NCBI RefSeq assembly: GCF_014191545.1
Contig: NZ_AP023361.1
Span: 186,001-250,000, forward strand
Direction of reading: 5' to 3'
Length of the DNA stretch: 64,000 nt
Source of the DNA: Terrihabitans soli
GTDB lineage: Bacteria > Pseudomonadota > Alphaproteobacteria > Rhizobiales > Methylopilaceae
The notes below the pieces were generated by a model that was not told the origin of the DNA, ran no database searches, and saw nothing but the letters and a program-made list of their open reading frames with translations. Numbering within the stretch: position 1 is the first letter of the stretch; each line of letters begins with the position of its first letter. This document shows positions 55,949 to 64,000 of this stretch, in pieces. The position numbers were made by a program, and so were the translations under genes.

Positions 55949-55968
55949 GCATACAGTAGACCATATGC
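55949..55968. promoter_or_regulatory. Inverted repeat GCATA-N10-TATGC upstream of the GntR gene
   Basis: A short inverted repeat with a 10-bp spacer lies about 75-90 bp upstream of the GntR start. Autoregulation through such a site is common for FCD-type regulators, but a 5-bp arm is weak evidence. Confidence 0.3.
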
Positions 55969-56041
55969 GCGCATCGCGTCCCGCGGCCGCCCGTTTGAGG
56001 CAGGCTTTTAAAGGGCGCGTTCCCGTGGGAATTTTGATCTT

Positions 56042-56731
56042 TTGCAGCAGCTTGCGTCACCGAAGCTCCATGTGGAGCCCTTGGGCGTCAATGTCAGCCT
56101 GCGGGTTCTGGCCTATGACGCCTTGAAGAAGGCGATCATGGGCATGGACATTTACGGCTCCGAGCAGCCGATCCGCCTTGATGAGCGCCAGCTCTCGGCG
56201 GAGCTTGGCGTGTCGCGCACGCCCATCCGCGAAGCCATTACACTTCTGGAACAAGAGGGCTTTGTGCGCTCGGTGCCGCGGCGCGGCATTTTTGTGGTCC
56301 GCAAGACCAAGGCGCAGATCCTCGAACTCATTACCGTATGGGCAGCGCTTGAGAGCATGTCGGCACGGCTGGCGGCAGCGCGCGCCAGTGACAAGGACCT
56401 CGTTCAGCTGAAGCGCGTCTATGGCGGCGATGAGAGCGAAGACGATGTCTCCGAATATTCGGAGAAGAACGTCGCCTTCCACCAGGCCATCATCCGGCTC
56501 GGCGGCAACAAGCAGATCATGGATCTGTCGGACAATCTTATTTTGCACATGCGGGCGATCCGGGCGGTGTCGATCCGCCAGGAGGGCCGCTTTGAGACCT
56601 CGCGGCGCGAGCATGCGGGGATCATCGCCGCGCTTGAAGCGCGCGATGGCGACCGGGCGGAACGGCTGGTGCGCGAGCACACTCTGGGGCTCGGCACGCA
56701 TGTCGAACGGCATGGAGTTTTTCCCGAGTAA
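56042..56731 (+). CDS. GntR family regulator, FCD-type
   Basis: This 229-residue regulator has an N-terminal winged helix-turn-helix (LDERQLSAELGVSRTPIREAITLLEQEGFVRSVPRRGIFV) and an all-helical FCD effector domain with a metal-binding pattern hinted at by FHQAIIRLGGN and REHAGIIAAL. FCD domains usually bind small carboxylates. It lies directly before oxc in the same direction and is the only regulator in the oxalate/glyoxylate block, so it is a good candidate for its control. A TTG is the first in-frame start; a GTG ten codons on is possible, and no ATG is near. Confidence 0.85.
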   Translation: MQQLASPKLHVEPLGVNVSLRVLAYDALKKAIMGMDIYGSEQPIRLDERQLSAELGVSRTPIREAITLLEQEGFVRSVPRRGIFVVRKTKAQILELITVWAALESMSARLAAARASDKDLVQLKRVYGGDESEDDVSEYSEKNVAFHQAIIRLGGNKQIMDLSDNLILHMRAIRAVSIRQEGRFETSRREHAGIIAALEARDGDRAERLVREHTLGLGTHVERHGVFPE

Positions 56732-56904
56732 AGGGCCGGTTTAAGGCCCGTACGCGGGAGGGGGAGGGGGTGCCTCCGCAATCGTTACAGTCCGGGTTCG
56801 GGCCTGTCCGATTACGGTGGCATTCAAGGGCCAATTCGGCTATGGGCGAGCCTGCGCTAAGCCCCCGAAGAGGCGACGGCAACGATTTTTGAAGGAGGAC
56901 GTCC

Positions 56905-58656
56905 ATGGTGACGGCTGTGGAGACGGTAAAAGAATTGGCTGCGAACGCCGAGAGCCAGCAGGAGTTGACGGACGGCTTCCATCTGGTCATCGATGCGCTG
57001 AAGCTGAACGGCATTGAGACGATCTACGGCGTCCCGGGTATTCCGATCACCGATCTTGGACGTCTGGCGCAGGCGAACGGCATGCGCGTCATCTCGTTCC
57101 GCCACGAGCAGAACGCGGGTAACGCGGCTGCCATCGCCGGCTTTCTGACGAAGAAGCCGGGCATCTGCCTGACGGTGTCGGCGCCGGGCTTCCTCAACGG
57201 CCTGACGGCTCTGGCTCACGCCACCACAAACTGCTGGCCGATGATCCTGATCTCGGGCTCCTCGGAGCGCGAAGTGGTCGACCTGATGCAGGGCGATTAT
57301 GAGGAGATGGATCAGCTGGCGATCGCAAAGCCGCTCTGCAAAGCGGCCTATCGCGTTCTGCACGCCGAAGACATCGGCATCGGCGTTGCCCGCGCGATCC
57401 GCGCGGCGGTGTCGGGCCGTCCGGGCGGCGTCTATCTCGATCTGCCGGCCAAACTCTTCAGCCAGGTTCTCGAAGCCTCGAAGGGCACTGAGAGCCTTGT
57501 GAAGGTGATCGATGCGGCCCCGGCCCAGATCCCGGGCCCCGATGCCGTCAAGCGTGCGATCGATGTGCTGAAGGGCGCAAAGAAGCCTCTCATCATTCTC
57601 GGTAAAGGTGCTGCGTATGCGCAGGCCGATGCGGAAGTGCGTACCTTCGTCGAGAAGAGCGGCATTCCCTTCCTGCCGATGTCGATGGCCAAGGGTCTTC
57701 TGCCGGACAACCATCCGCAGTCGGCCGGTGCTGCCCGCTCCACCGCTCTTCTGGAATCGGATGTCGTCGTTCTCGTCGGCGCCCGTCTCAACTGGCTGCT
57801 CAGCCACGGCAAGGGCAAGCAGTGGGGCCCGAAGGGCTCGAAGAAGTTCATCCAGATCGATATCGAGCCCAAGGAAATGGATTCGAATATCGAGATCGCA
57901 GCGCCGCTCGTCGGCGATATCGGCTCGGTTCTGAACGAGCTGAACAAGGCGATCGACGGCAAGTGGCAGGCGCCGCCGGCCGACTGGGTCAAGACGATCA
58001 ACGACAAGAAAGAGCAGAACATCGCCAAGATGGCGTCCAAGCTCGGCAAGAACTCCTCGCCGATGGACTTCCACTCGGCGCTGGGTGCCCTCAAGCAGGT
58101 CATCAAGGAGCGTCCGGACGCGATCCTCGTCAATGAGGGCGCCAACACGCTCGATCTGGCCCGCGGCATCATCGATATGTACAAGCCGCGCAAGCGCCTC
58201 GATGTCGGCACCTGGGGCGTCATGGGCGTCGGCATGGGTTCTGCGATCGCAGCGGCCGTCGAGACCGGTCTTCCGGTTCTGGCGGTCGAAGGCGACAGCG
58301 CCTTCGGCTTCTCAGGCATGGAAGTCGAAACGATCTGCCGCTACCAGCTGCCGGTGACGATCGTCATCTTCAACAATAACGGCATCTATCGCGGCATCGA
58401 CAAGGACCCGACGGGCCGCGATCCGGGCACCACGGTGTTTGTGCCGGATGCGCGCTACGACAAGATGATGGAGGCCTTCGGCGGCAAGGGCTATTACGCC
58501 ACGAGCCCCGACGAGCTGAAGCGCATGGTCGATGAGGCCATGAACTCAAAGAAGCCGGCCCTCATCAACGCCGTCATCGACCCCGAAGCAGGCTCCGAAT
58601 CCGGCAATATCGGAAACCTCAACCCGCAATCGGTCGTCGGTAAGAAAAAGGCCTAA
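56905..58656 (+). CDS. oxc: Oxalyl-CoA decarboxylase
   Basis: Oxc converts oxalyl-CoA to formyl-CoA and CO2 with thiamine diphosphate. The 583-residue protein has the conserved catalytic glutamate (about E68) in [45 protein letters not shown] typical of Oxc, and the ThDP motif [18 protein letters not shown] followed by [30 protein letters not shown] is also family-typical. A strong GAAGGAGGA site lies 4-8 bp before the ATG. frc follows after 272 bp. Confidence 0.96.
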   Translation: MVTAVETVKELAANAESQQELTDGFHLVIDALKLNGIETIYGVPGIPITDLGRLAQANGMRVISFRHEQNAGNAAAIAGFLTKKPGICLTVSAPGFLNGLTALAHATTNCWPMILISGSSEREVVDLMQGDYEEMDQLAIAKPLCKAAYRVLHAEDIGIGVARAIRAAVSGRPGGVYLDLPAKLFSQVLEASKGTESLVKVIDAAPAQIPGPDAVKRAIDVLKGAKKPLIILGKGAAYAQADAEVRTFVEKSGIPFLPMSMAKGLLPDNHPQSAGAARSTALLESDVVVLVGARLNWLLSHGKGKQWGPKGSKKFIQIDIEPKEMDSNIEIAAPLVGDIGSVLNELNKAIDGKWQAPPADWVKTINDKKEQNIAKMASKLGKNSSPMDFHSALGALKQVIKERPDAILVNEGANTLDLARGIIDMYKPRKRLDVGTWGVMGVGMGSAIAAAVETGLPVLAVEGDSAFGFSGMEVETICRYQLPVTIVIFNNNGIYRGIDKDPTGRDPGTTVFVPDARYDKMMEAFGGKGYYATSPDELKRMVDEAMNSKKPALINAVIDPEAGSESGNIGNLNPQSVVGKKKA

Positions 58657-58664
58657 ATTCCTTT

Positions 58665-58705
58665 ACATCCCGGGCGGGCTTCAACCCTCGCCCGGGATGT
58701 TTATA
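58665..58705 (+). terminator. Hairpin terminator-like structure after oxc
   Basis: A perfect 12-bp stem ACATCCCGGGCG / CGCCCGGGATGT with a 12-nt loop is followed by TTATA. It lies 8 bp after oxc. The U-tract is short, so read-through to frc is possible. A further 7-bp hairpin CCCGGAC / GTCCGGG at 58870-58889 lies in the frc leader. Confidence 0.6.
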
Positions 58706-58928
58706 TGAGGCCTCACGGTGCCTTGAGACCGTGCAAAACGAAGAAAGAGTGCGAGAGAAGCGCGCCGCTGAAGGAGGTTCCGACGACTGGCAGCTGAGAA
58801 AAAAATCGGCTAGCTAATCGCCACGATTTCCACCCTGCCGGGCCTCACCGCAAGGCAGAGAAATTCGCTCCCGGACGGCAGCGTCCGGGATATCAGGTTC
58901 AACGCTGAATAAGGGAAACTGACCCATC

Positions 58929-60179
58929 ATGACAAAGCCGCTTGAAGGGATCAAAATCATCGACTTCACGCACGTCCAGGCCGGTCCGGCCTGCACGCAG
59001 CTTCTCGCCTGGTTCGGCGCCGACGTTATCAAGGTCGAGCGTCCGGGTGCCGGCGACGTGACGCGCTCGCAGCTGCGCCACGTGGAAGGCGCGGACGCGC
59101 TCTACTTCACCATGCTGAATTCGAACAAGCGTTCGCTGACGCTCGACACGAAGACGCAGGAAGGTAAGGACGTCCTCACCAAGCTCATCAAGGAATCGGA
59201 CGTCATGGTCGAGAACTTCGGCCCCGGCGCTCTCGACCGCATGGGCTTCTCCTGGGACAACATCCAGAAGATCAATCCGGGCATGATCCTCGCTTCGGTG
59301 AAGGGCTTCTCGGACGGCCATCACTACGAAGATCTGAAGGTTTACGAGAACGTCGCGCAGTGCGCCGGCGGCGCTGCGTCGACCACCGGTTTCTGGGACG
59401 GCCCGCCGACCGTGTCGGCTGCCGCGCTCGGCGACTCGAACACCGGTATGCACCTTGCGATCGGCATCCTCACGGCGCTGCATCACAAGAACAAGACCGG
59501 CAAGGGCCAGAAGGTCGCCGTGTCCATGCAGGACTCGGTGCTCAATCTCTGCCGCGTCAAGCTGCGCGACCAGCAGCGTCTGGATGCCATCGGCTATCTC
59601 GAAGAGTATCCGCAGTATCCGCACGGCTCGTTCTCGGACGTCGTTCCGCGCGGCGGCAATGCCGGCGGCGGCGGTCAGCCGGGCTGGGTTCTGAAGTGCA
59701 AGGGCTGGGAAACCGACCCGAACGCCTACATCTACTTCACCATCCAGGGTCATGCCTGGGCGCCGATCTGCAAAGCTCTCGGCAAGGAAGAGTGGATCGA
59801 GGACGCGGCCTACAACACGCCGCGCGCCCGTCAGGACAAGATTTTCGATATCTTCAAGACGATCGAAGACTGGCTCGCCGACAAGACCAAGTTCGAAGCG
59901 GTCGACATTCTGCGCAAATTCGACATCCCGTGCTCGCCGGTTCTGTCGATGAAGGAAATCGCCGAAGACAAGTCGCTGCGTGAAAGCGGCACCGTTGTCG
60001 AAGTCGACCATCCGCAGATCGGCAAGTATCTGACGGTCGGCTCGCCGATCAAGTTCTCGAACTACAAACCGGAAATCGTGGCTTCGCCGCTCCTCGGCCA
60101 GCACACGAACGAAGTGCTTGCGGGTCTCGGCTACAGCCAGGAAGACATCACCAAGCTGCACGACCTCAAGGCCGTCTGA
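58929..60179 (+). CDS. frc: Formyl-CoA:oxalate CoA-transferase
   Basis: Frc moves CoA from formyl-CoA to oxalate, giving oxalyl-CoA and formate. The 416-residue class III CoA-transferase starts [26 protein letters not shown]. It has the catalytic aspartate at position 169 ([11 protein letters not shown]), the same number as in Oxalobacter formigenes Frc, and the glycine-loop [12 protein letters not shown] that closes over the active site. [25 protein letters not shown] is also typical. It is followed by its own terminator. Confidence 0.96.
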   Translation: MTKPLEGIKIIDFTHVQAGPACTQLLAWFGADVIKVERPGAGDVTRSQLRHVEGADALYFTMLNSNKRSLTLDTKTQEGKDVLTKLIKESDVMVENFGPGALDRMGFSWDNIQKINPGMILASVKGFSDGHHYEDLKVYENVAQCAGGAASTTGFWDGPPTVSAAALGDSNTGMHLAIGILTALHHKNKTGKGQKVAVSMQDSVLNLCRVKLRDQQRLDAIGYLEEYPQYPHGSFSDVVPRGGNAGGGGQPGWVLKCKGWETDPNAYIYFTIQGHAWAPICKALGKEEWIEDAAYNTPRARQDKIFDIFKTIEDWLADKTKFEAVDILRKFDIPCSPVLSMKEIAEDKSLRESGTVVEVDHPQIGKYLTVGSPIKFSNYKPEIVASPLLGQHTNEVLAGLGYSQEDITKLHDLKAV

Positions 60180-60203
60180 TACGGTTCTTCAGGTACGCAC
60201 AAG

Positions 60204-60236
60204 AAAGGCCGCTCTCACGAGCGGCCTTTTTCTTTT
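60204..60236 (+). terminator. Rho-independent terminator after frc
   Basis: The stem AAAGGCCGCT / AGCGGCCTTT with a 6-nt loop is followed by TTCTTTT on the plus strand, 24 bp beyond the frc stop. A separate terminator for the convergent gene lies 20 bp further on. Confidence 0.9.
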
Positions 60237-60257
60237 GTACGGAGAGAGACAAACAAA

Positions 60258-60284
60258 AAGGGCGCCGATCAAGCCGGCGCCCTT
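60258..60284 (-). terminator. Rho-independent terminator after the FAH-family gene
   Basis: The stem AAGGGCGCCG / CGGCGCCCTT with a 7-nt loop is followed on the minus strand by TTTGTTTG. It ends the transcript of the fumarylacetoacetate hydrolase-family gene. Confidence 0.85.
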
Positions 60285-60302
60285 TCCATTCGATGCGATG
60301 GC

Positions 60303-61076
60303 TCAGAGTTCGACGGTGTTGTCGAGCTGGCCGATGCCGTCGATGATGATCGAGACCTGATTGACGGGCTCCTTCATCGAGCCTACGCCGACCGAGGTGC
60401 CGCATTCGATCAGATCGCCCGGATGAAGCGTCATGTCGTGCGAGAGCAGCGAGACGAGCTTTGCTGCCGAGAAGATCATGTCGGAGATCGCATAGTTCTG
60501 ACGCTCCTGACCGTTCAGGATCGTCTTCACCGTCAGCGTTTCCGGCTTCACATCGGTGGCGATGACCGGGCCGAACGGCCCGAAGCCGTCGCAGCCTTTG
60601 GCGCGCGCCCACTGAGGGAAAGTCGGGTCCTTCTGGATGATGGCGGCGGCGGTAATGTCGTTGACGACGGTGTAGCCGAAAATGTGCGAGGCGGCGTCGG
60701 CCTCAGACACATTCGTCGCCTTCTTGCCGATGACGATGCCGAGCTCGCCTTCGAACACGACGGGGCCGTCATAGTTCTTCGGCTTCTTCACGACCGCACC
60801 GGGATCGGTGATCGAGGAGATCGATTTCAGAAGGAACAGCGGCTCGGCGGGTTCCGCCACGTTGAGCTTTGCGGCAAGCGCATGAAAATTGTTCCACATC
60901 GCGATGATTTTCGTCGGCTCGCAGGGCGAGCGCAGCTTCACATCGGAGAGCTTGAGCGTCTCTCCCGTCGGCTTAGGATTATCGAACAGCGAGCCGGAAT
61001 GAACGGCGATTGCGCCATCCTTCAGCGTGCCGATGGCGGTCTTGCCGCCATGGTCAAAACGGACCCAGTGCGCCAT
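60303..61076 (-). CDS. Fumarylacetoacetate hydrolase family protein
   Basis: This 257-residue protein has the FAH catalytic fold: KIIAMWNNFHALAAKL, the metal-binding acidic motif FEGELGIVIGKKA, GYTVVNDITAAAIIQKD and GDLIECGTSVGVGSM. Family members act as acylpyruvate hydrolases, oxaloacetate decarboxylases or diketo-acid hydratases; the exact activity cannot be told from sequence. It sits between frc and pyk. The ATG before AHWVRFDHGG was chosen; an upstream TTG or GTG extension has no similarity. Confidence 0.85.
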   Translation of the reverse strand: MAHWVRFDHGGKTAIGTLKDGAIAVHSGSLFDNPKPTGETLKLSDVKLRSPCEPTKIIAMWNNFHALAAKLNVAEPAEPLFLLKSISSITDPGAVVKKPKNYDGPVVFEGELGIVIGKKATNVSEADAASHIFGYTVVNDITAAAIIQKDPTFPQWARAKGCDGFGPFGPVIATDVKPETLTVKTILNGQERQNYAISDMIFSAAKLVSLLSHDMTLHPGDLIECGTSVGVGSMKEPVNQVSIIIDGIGQLDNTVEL

Positions 61077-61128
61077 ATGCGCTCTCCCCTCCAAAAATGC
61101 TGAACACTACTTTTGCGGCCGGTTCTTT

Positions 61129-62547
61129 TTATTCGCTGCCGACCTGGAAAATACGAAGCAGGTTTGTCGAGCCGGACTGCGCAAACGGCATGCCGGCGGT
61201 CACCGCCATGATGTCTCCGTCCTTCACGGCGTCGTACTTTTTCGCGACATCGGTTGCGAAGGCGACGATCTGTGAGACCTTTTCGAGATCCTGCGTAACG
61301 ACGGCGCTGACGCCCCACACATAAGACATGCGGCGCGCGACTTCGATCTTCGGCGTCAGGCAGAAGATCGGAACGAGCGGACGCTCGCGCGCGGCGCGCA
61401 AAGTCGTCGAGCCCGAGGTCGTGTAGGTCGCGGCGGCGGCGAGCGGCAGAACGCTGGCGACAGTGCCGAGCGAGGCGCAAATCGCATCGGCGATCGTGCC
61501 GCGCGGCGCCGGACGCGAGGTTTCGATCAGGCGCTTATATTCCGGATCCTTTTCCGTCTCGACGACGATCTTGCTCATCATCGTCACGGCTTCGATCGGG
61601 AATTTGCCGGAGGCGCTTTCGGCCGAGAGCATGACGGCGTCCGCACCTTCATAGACGGCGGTCGCAACGTCCGAGGCTTCGGCGCGTGTCGGTGTTGGCG
61701 TGTGGATCATGCTTTCCAGCATCTGCGTTGCGACGATCACCGGTTTTCCGTATTCGCGCGACAGCTTGATCATGCGCCGCTGCACGGCTGGGATTTCTTC
61801 CGGCTGCATTTCGACGCCGAGATCGCCGCGCGCCACCATGATGCCGTCCGAGGCATCGACGATTTCCTCAAGGCAATCGACGGCGGCGGGCTTTTCGATC
61901 TTCGACATGATCAAAGCGCGATCGCCGATCAGTTTGCGCGCATCGTGCAGGTCCTGCGCGCGCTGCACGAACGAGAGCGCGATCCAGTCGGCGCCATTGG
62001 CGAGGCCGAATTCGAGGTCGCGGCGGTCCTTTTCGGTGATGACGTCGAGCGGCAGAACCGCGCCGACAACGCTGACGCCCTTGCGTTCGGACAGAACGCC
62101 GCCGGTGATGATCTTGCCGATCATGTAGTCTTTGCCGTGTTCGGCGACTTCCATGCGGATCTTGCCGTCATCGAGCAGGATCTGAACGCCGGGCTTGGCG
62201 GCCGCGAAGATTTCCTTGTGCGGAAGATAGGCGCGCGTTTTGTCGCCGGGCGCAGAGTCAAGATCGAAGCGGAACGTCTCGCCGTTCGCGAGCGTCACCG
62301 GGCCGTCCTTGAAGGTACCGACGCGCAGTTTCGGGCCCTGCAGATCGAGCAGGATGCCGATCGCAACACCGGTTTTCTTTTCGAGGGCGCGGATCGCCTC
62401 AAAGCGCGCTTTGTGATCTTCATGCGTGCCGTGGCTCATATTGAGGCGGAACATGTCCACCCCGGCATGAAACAGCTTTTCGAGCATTTCGGGGCTCGAT
62501 GAAGCAGGCCCGACGGTCGCGACGATTTTGGCTTTGCGGTTGCGCAT
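61129..62547 (-). CDS. pyk: Pyruvate kinase
   Basis: Pyk converts phosphoenolpyruvate to pyruvate with ATP formation. The 472-residue protein has IVATVGPASSSPEMLEKLFHAGVDMFRLNMSHGTHEDH, the active-site signature IMSKIEKPAAVDCLEEIVDASDGIMVARGDLGVE, and the TQMLESMIHTPTPTRAEASDVATAVYEGADAVMLSAE loop. It lies 36 bp after the glycerate kinase gene and likely shares its transcript, placing the end of the glycerate route next to its entry. The ATG before RNRKAKIVAT was chosen over a TTG in the gap. Confidence 0.96.
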   Translation of the reverse strand: MRNRKAKIVATVGPASSSPEMLEKLFHAGVDMFRLNMSHGTHEDHKARFEAIRALEKKTGVAIGILLDLQGPKLRVGTFKDGPVTLANGETFRFDLDSAPGDKTRAYLPHKEIFAAAKPGVQILLDDGKIRMEVAEHGKDYMIGKIITGGVLSERKGVSVVGAVLPLDVITEKDRRDLEFGLANGADWIALSFVQRAQDLHDARKLIGDRALIMSKIEKPAAVDCLEEIVDASDGIMVARGDLGVEMQPEEIPAVQRRMIKLSREYGKPVIVATQMLESMIHTPTPTRAEASDVATAVYEGADAVMLSAESASGKFPIEAVTMMSKIVVETEKDPEYKRLIETSRPAPRGTIADAICASLGTVASVLPLAAAATYTTSGSTTLRAARERPLVPIFCLTPKIEVARRMSYVWGVSAVVTQDLEKVSQIVAFATDVAKKYDAVKDGDIMAVTAGMPFAQSGSTNLLRIFQVGSE

Positions 62548-62583
62548 GTTTTTTACAGCGGGCGCGGCGCCCGCTCCCTTCAA

Positions 62584-63876
62584 TCAGCTGATTATTATTG
62601 CACGGAAATCATTGACGTTGGTCAGCGTCGGCCCGGTGACGACGAGGCTGTCGAGCTTGCTAAAGAAGCTGTAGCCGTCATTGTCGGCAAGGGCCGCTTT
62701 GGCGCTGACGCCGAGCTTTGCGGCGCGGGCCAGAATATCGTCGAGCGCGATCGCGCCGGCATTGTCCTCGCTGCCGTCGATGCCGTCGGTGTCGGCGGCG
62801 ATGGCATGCACGCCCGGCAAGCCGTCGAGGGCGACAGCAAGCGCGAGCAGGAATTCGGCGCAGCGGCCGCCGCGGCCTTTGCCGCGCACCGTCACTGTAG
62901 TTTCTCCGCCGGACAGCAGCACGCAGGGGCGTTTTGCCGGCTGTCCGTATTTTTCGACCTGGCGGGCAATGCCGGCCATGACGCGTGCGACTTCGCGCGC
63001 TTCGCCTTCGATGGCATCACCGAGAATGAGGGGCGTATAGCCCGCTTTGCGCGCGACTTCGGCAGCAGCTTCGAGAGAGAGCTGCGGCGTTGCAATCATC
63101 TCCAGGACATTGCCCTCAAGGCTCTTGTCGCCGGGCTTGATGCTTTCTTCCGCGCCCTTCTCCAGATGATCGATCGCGGCTTTCGGCTCGGCGATCTTGT
63201 ATTTGCGGACGATGGACAGCGCGTCGGCGAAAGTCGTCTTGTCGGGCACGGTCGGGCCGGAGCCGATGACGGACGGATCATCGCCCGGAACGTCGGAGAT
63301 CAGCAGCGAGACGACTTCGGCCGGATGGGCGGCCGCCGCAAGGCGCCCGCCTTTGATGGCCGAGAGGTGCTTGCGCACGCAGTTCATCTCATCGATCGAG
63401 GCGCCGGAGGCGAGAAGCGCCTTGTTGATCGCCTGCTTGTCGGCGAGCGTCAGATCGCCGGCGGGAAGCGGCATCAGGGCCGAGGCGCCGCCGGAAATGA
63501 GGGCGATGACGAGGTCGTCTTTGGTCAGTCCCTGCACCTTGGCGAGGATCTTGCGGGCGGCGTCTTCGCCGTTCTTGTCGGGGACCGGGTGCGAACTCTC
63601 GAGAATTTCGATGTGTTTGCACGCAACGGCATGGCCGTAACGAGTGACCACGACGCCCTCAAGCGGGCCCTGCCAATGGTCCTCGACCGCTTTGGCCATG
63701 GCCGCTGAGGCCTTGCCGGCGCCGATCACGATGGTACGGCCCTTGGGGGGCTTGGGGAGGTAATTCGGAACGATCACAGCCGGCAACGCCGCTTTGACCG
63801 CCGCATCGAACATGGACAGCAGCAGGTCTTTTGGGGTCACGGCGAGATCGATTTTTGCGGGCTGGCCCGGTGCCAT
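62584..63876 (-). CDS. Type-2 glycerate kinase (glycerate 2-kinase, MOFRL/DUF4147 family)
   Basis: This 430-residue kinase phosphorylates D-glycerate, giving 2-phosphoglycerate in family members from methylotrophs and other alphaproteobacteria. Motifs include IVIGAGKASAAMAKAVEDHW, LVIALISGGASALMPLPAG, KHLSAIKGGRLAAAAHPAEV, DVPGDDPSVIGSGPT and VLLSGGETTVTVRGKGRGGR near ADTDGIDGSEDNAGA. It would use the glycerate made by GlxR. The ATG before APGQPAKIDL was chosen over a TTG 54 bp upstream. The last 124 bp of the window hold its likely promoter and no other gene. Confidence 0.93.
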   Translation of the reverse strand: MAPGQPAKIDLAVTPKDLLLSMFDAAVKAALPAVIVPNYLPKPPKGRTIVIGAGKASAAMAKAVEDHWQGPLEGVVVTRYGHAVACKHIEILESSHPVPDKNGEDAARKILAKVQGLTKDDLVIALISGGASALMPLPAGDLTLADKQAINKALLASGASIDEMNCVRKHLSAIKGGRLAAAAHPAEVVSLLISDVPGDDPSVIGSGPTVPDKTTFADALSIVRKYKIAEPKAAIDHLEKGAEESIKPGDKSLEGNVLEMIATPQLSLEAAAEVARKAGYTPLILGDAIEGEAREVARVMAGIARQVEKYGQPAKRPCVLLSGGETTVTVRGKGRGGRCAEFLLALAVALDGLPGVHAIAADTDGIDGSEDNAGAIALDDILARAAKLGVSAKAALADNDGYSFFSKLDSLVVTGPTLTNVNDFRAIIIS

Positions 63877-64000
63877 TTTTGCCTTCCACCAGGGAAGCAG
63901 TTTTGTGGCGGAACTACCCGGCAAATTCAACCGCGGAACCGGGACCGCGGCAAAAAGGCTTCAAACCAATGTTTTAACCGGTTACGACAATCCGCGTCGA

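Overview
The window looks like a GC-rich chromosomal segment of an alphaproteobacterium of the order Hyphomicrobiales (Rhizobiales). Pointers are the 180-kDa-class NAD-glutamate dehydrogenase, an IalB-family protein, the neighbourhood purH / heparinase-like / rsmB / htpX / DUF1674, a heme operon carrying a mitofilin (Mic60)-like gene before hemY, and DUF2794 and DUF1223 genes. Genus and species cannot be fixed from the sequence alone. No prophage, transposase, CRISPR array or rRNA was seen.

Layout. Bases 1-4.8 kb: the 3' end of mtaB, ftsY and yciB, facing a cytochrome c maturation operon ccmABCDG on the minus strand. 4.9-10.3 kb: aconitase, a secreted DUF1223 protein, DUF2794, a small membrane protein and a GNAT acetyltransferase. 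10.3-16.4 kb: a Bax inhibitor-1 family protein, an ABC exporter pair divergent from an arylesterase, then thpR, phhB and a DUF1232 gene. 16.6-27.1 kb: IalB, rlmN, a LemA-TPM-TPM operon, the giant glutamate dehydrogenase and an MFS carrier. 27.1-37.7 kb: purH, heparinase-like, rsmB, htpX, DUF1674-extensin, msrA, acs and a 458-bp structured gap. 37.3-44.4 kb: tsaD-gpsA-EVE, the hemC-hemD-Mic60-like-hemY operon and tRNA-Thr(CGT). 44.5-46.5 kb: two lineage-specific repeat-containing proteins, a candidate small RNA and a ribosome hibernation factor.

The most coherent accessory block is at 46.6-63.9 kb. It encodes a nearly complete route from oxalate to central metabolism. Frc and Oxc activate and decarboxylate oxalate. 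A PanE-like reductase is a good candidate for oxalyl-CoA reductase (oxalyl-CoA to glyoxylate), as PanE2 is in Methylobacterium extorquens. Gcl, Hyi and GlxR turn glyoxylate into glycerate, a type-2 glycerate kinase makes 2-phosphoglycerate, and pyruvate kinase lies next to it. A tripartite tricarboxylate-type transporter (tctC, tctB, tctA) sits between the glyoxylate and oxalyl-CoA genes and is a candidate carboxylate, possibly oxalate, importer. A GntR/FCD regulator lies just upstream of oxc.

Other signals worth following: a family of palindromes (core CTGAACC...GGTTCAG with a shared GCAAAAGG-like flank) at gene ends and in leaders; an extensin-family gene whose only sensible start is ATT; a likely small RNA with a strong terminator at about 45.77-45.89 kb; and a hairpin-rich gap upstream of acs with overlapping, mutually exclusive stems. 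All functional calls rest on motif recognition by eye; no database search was run.
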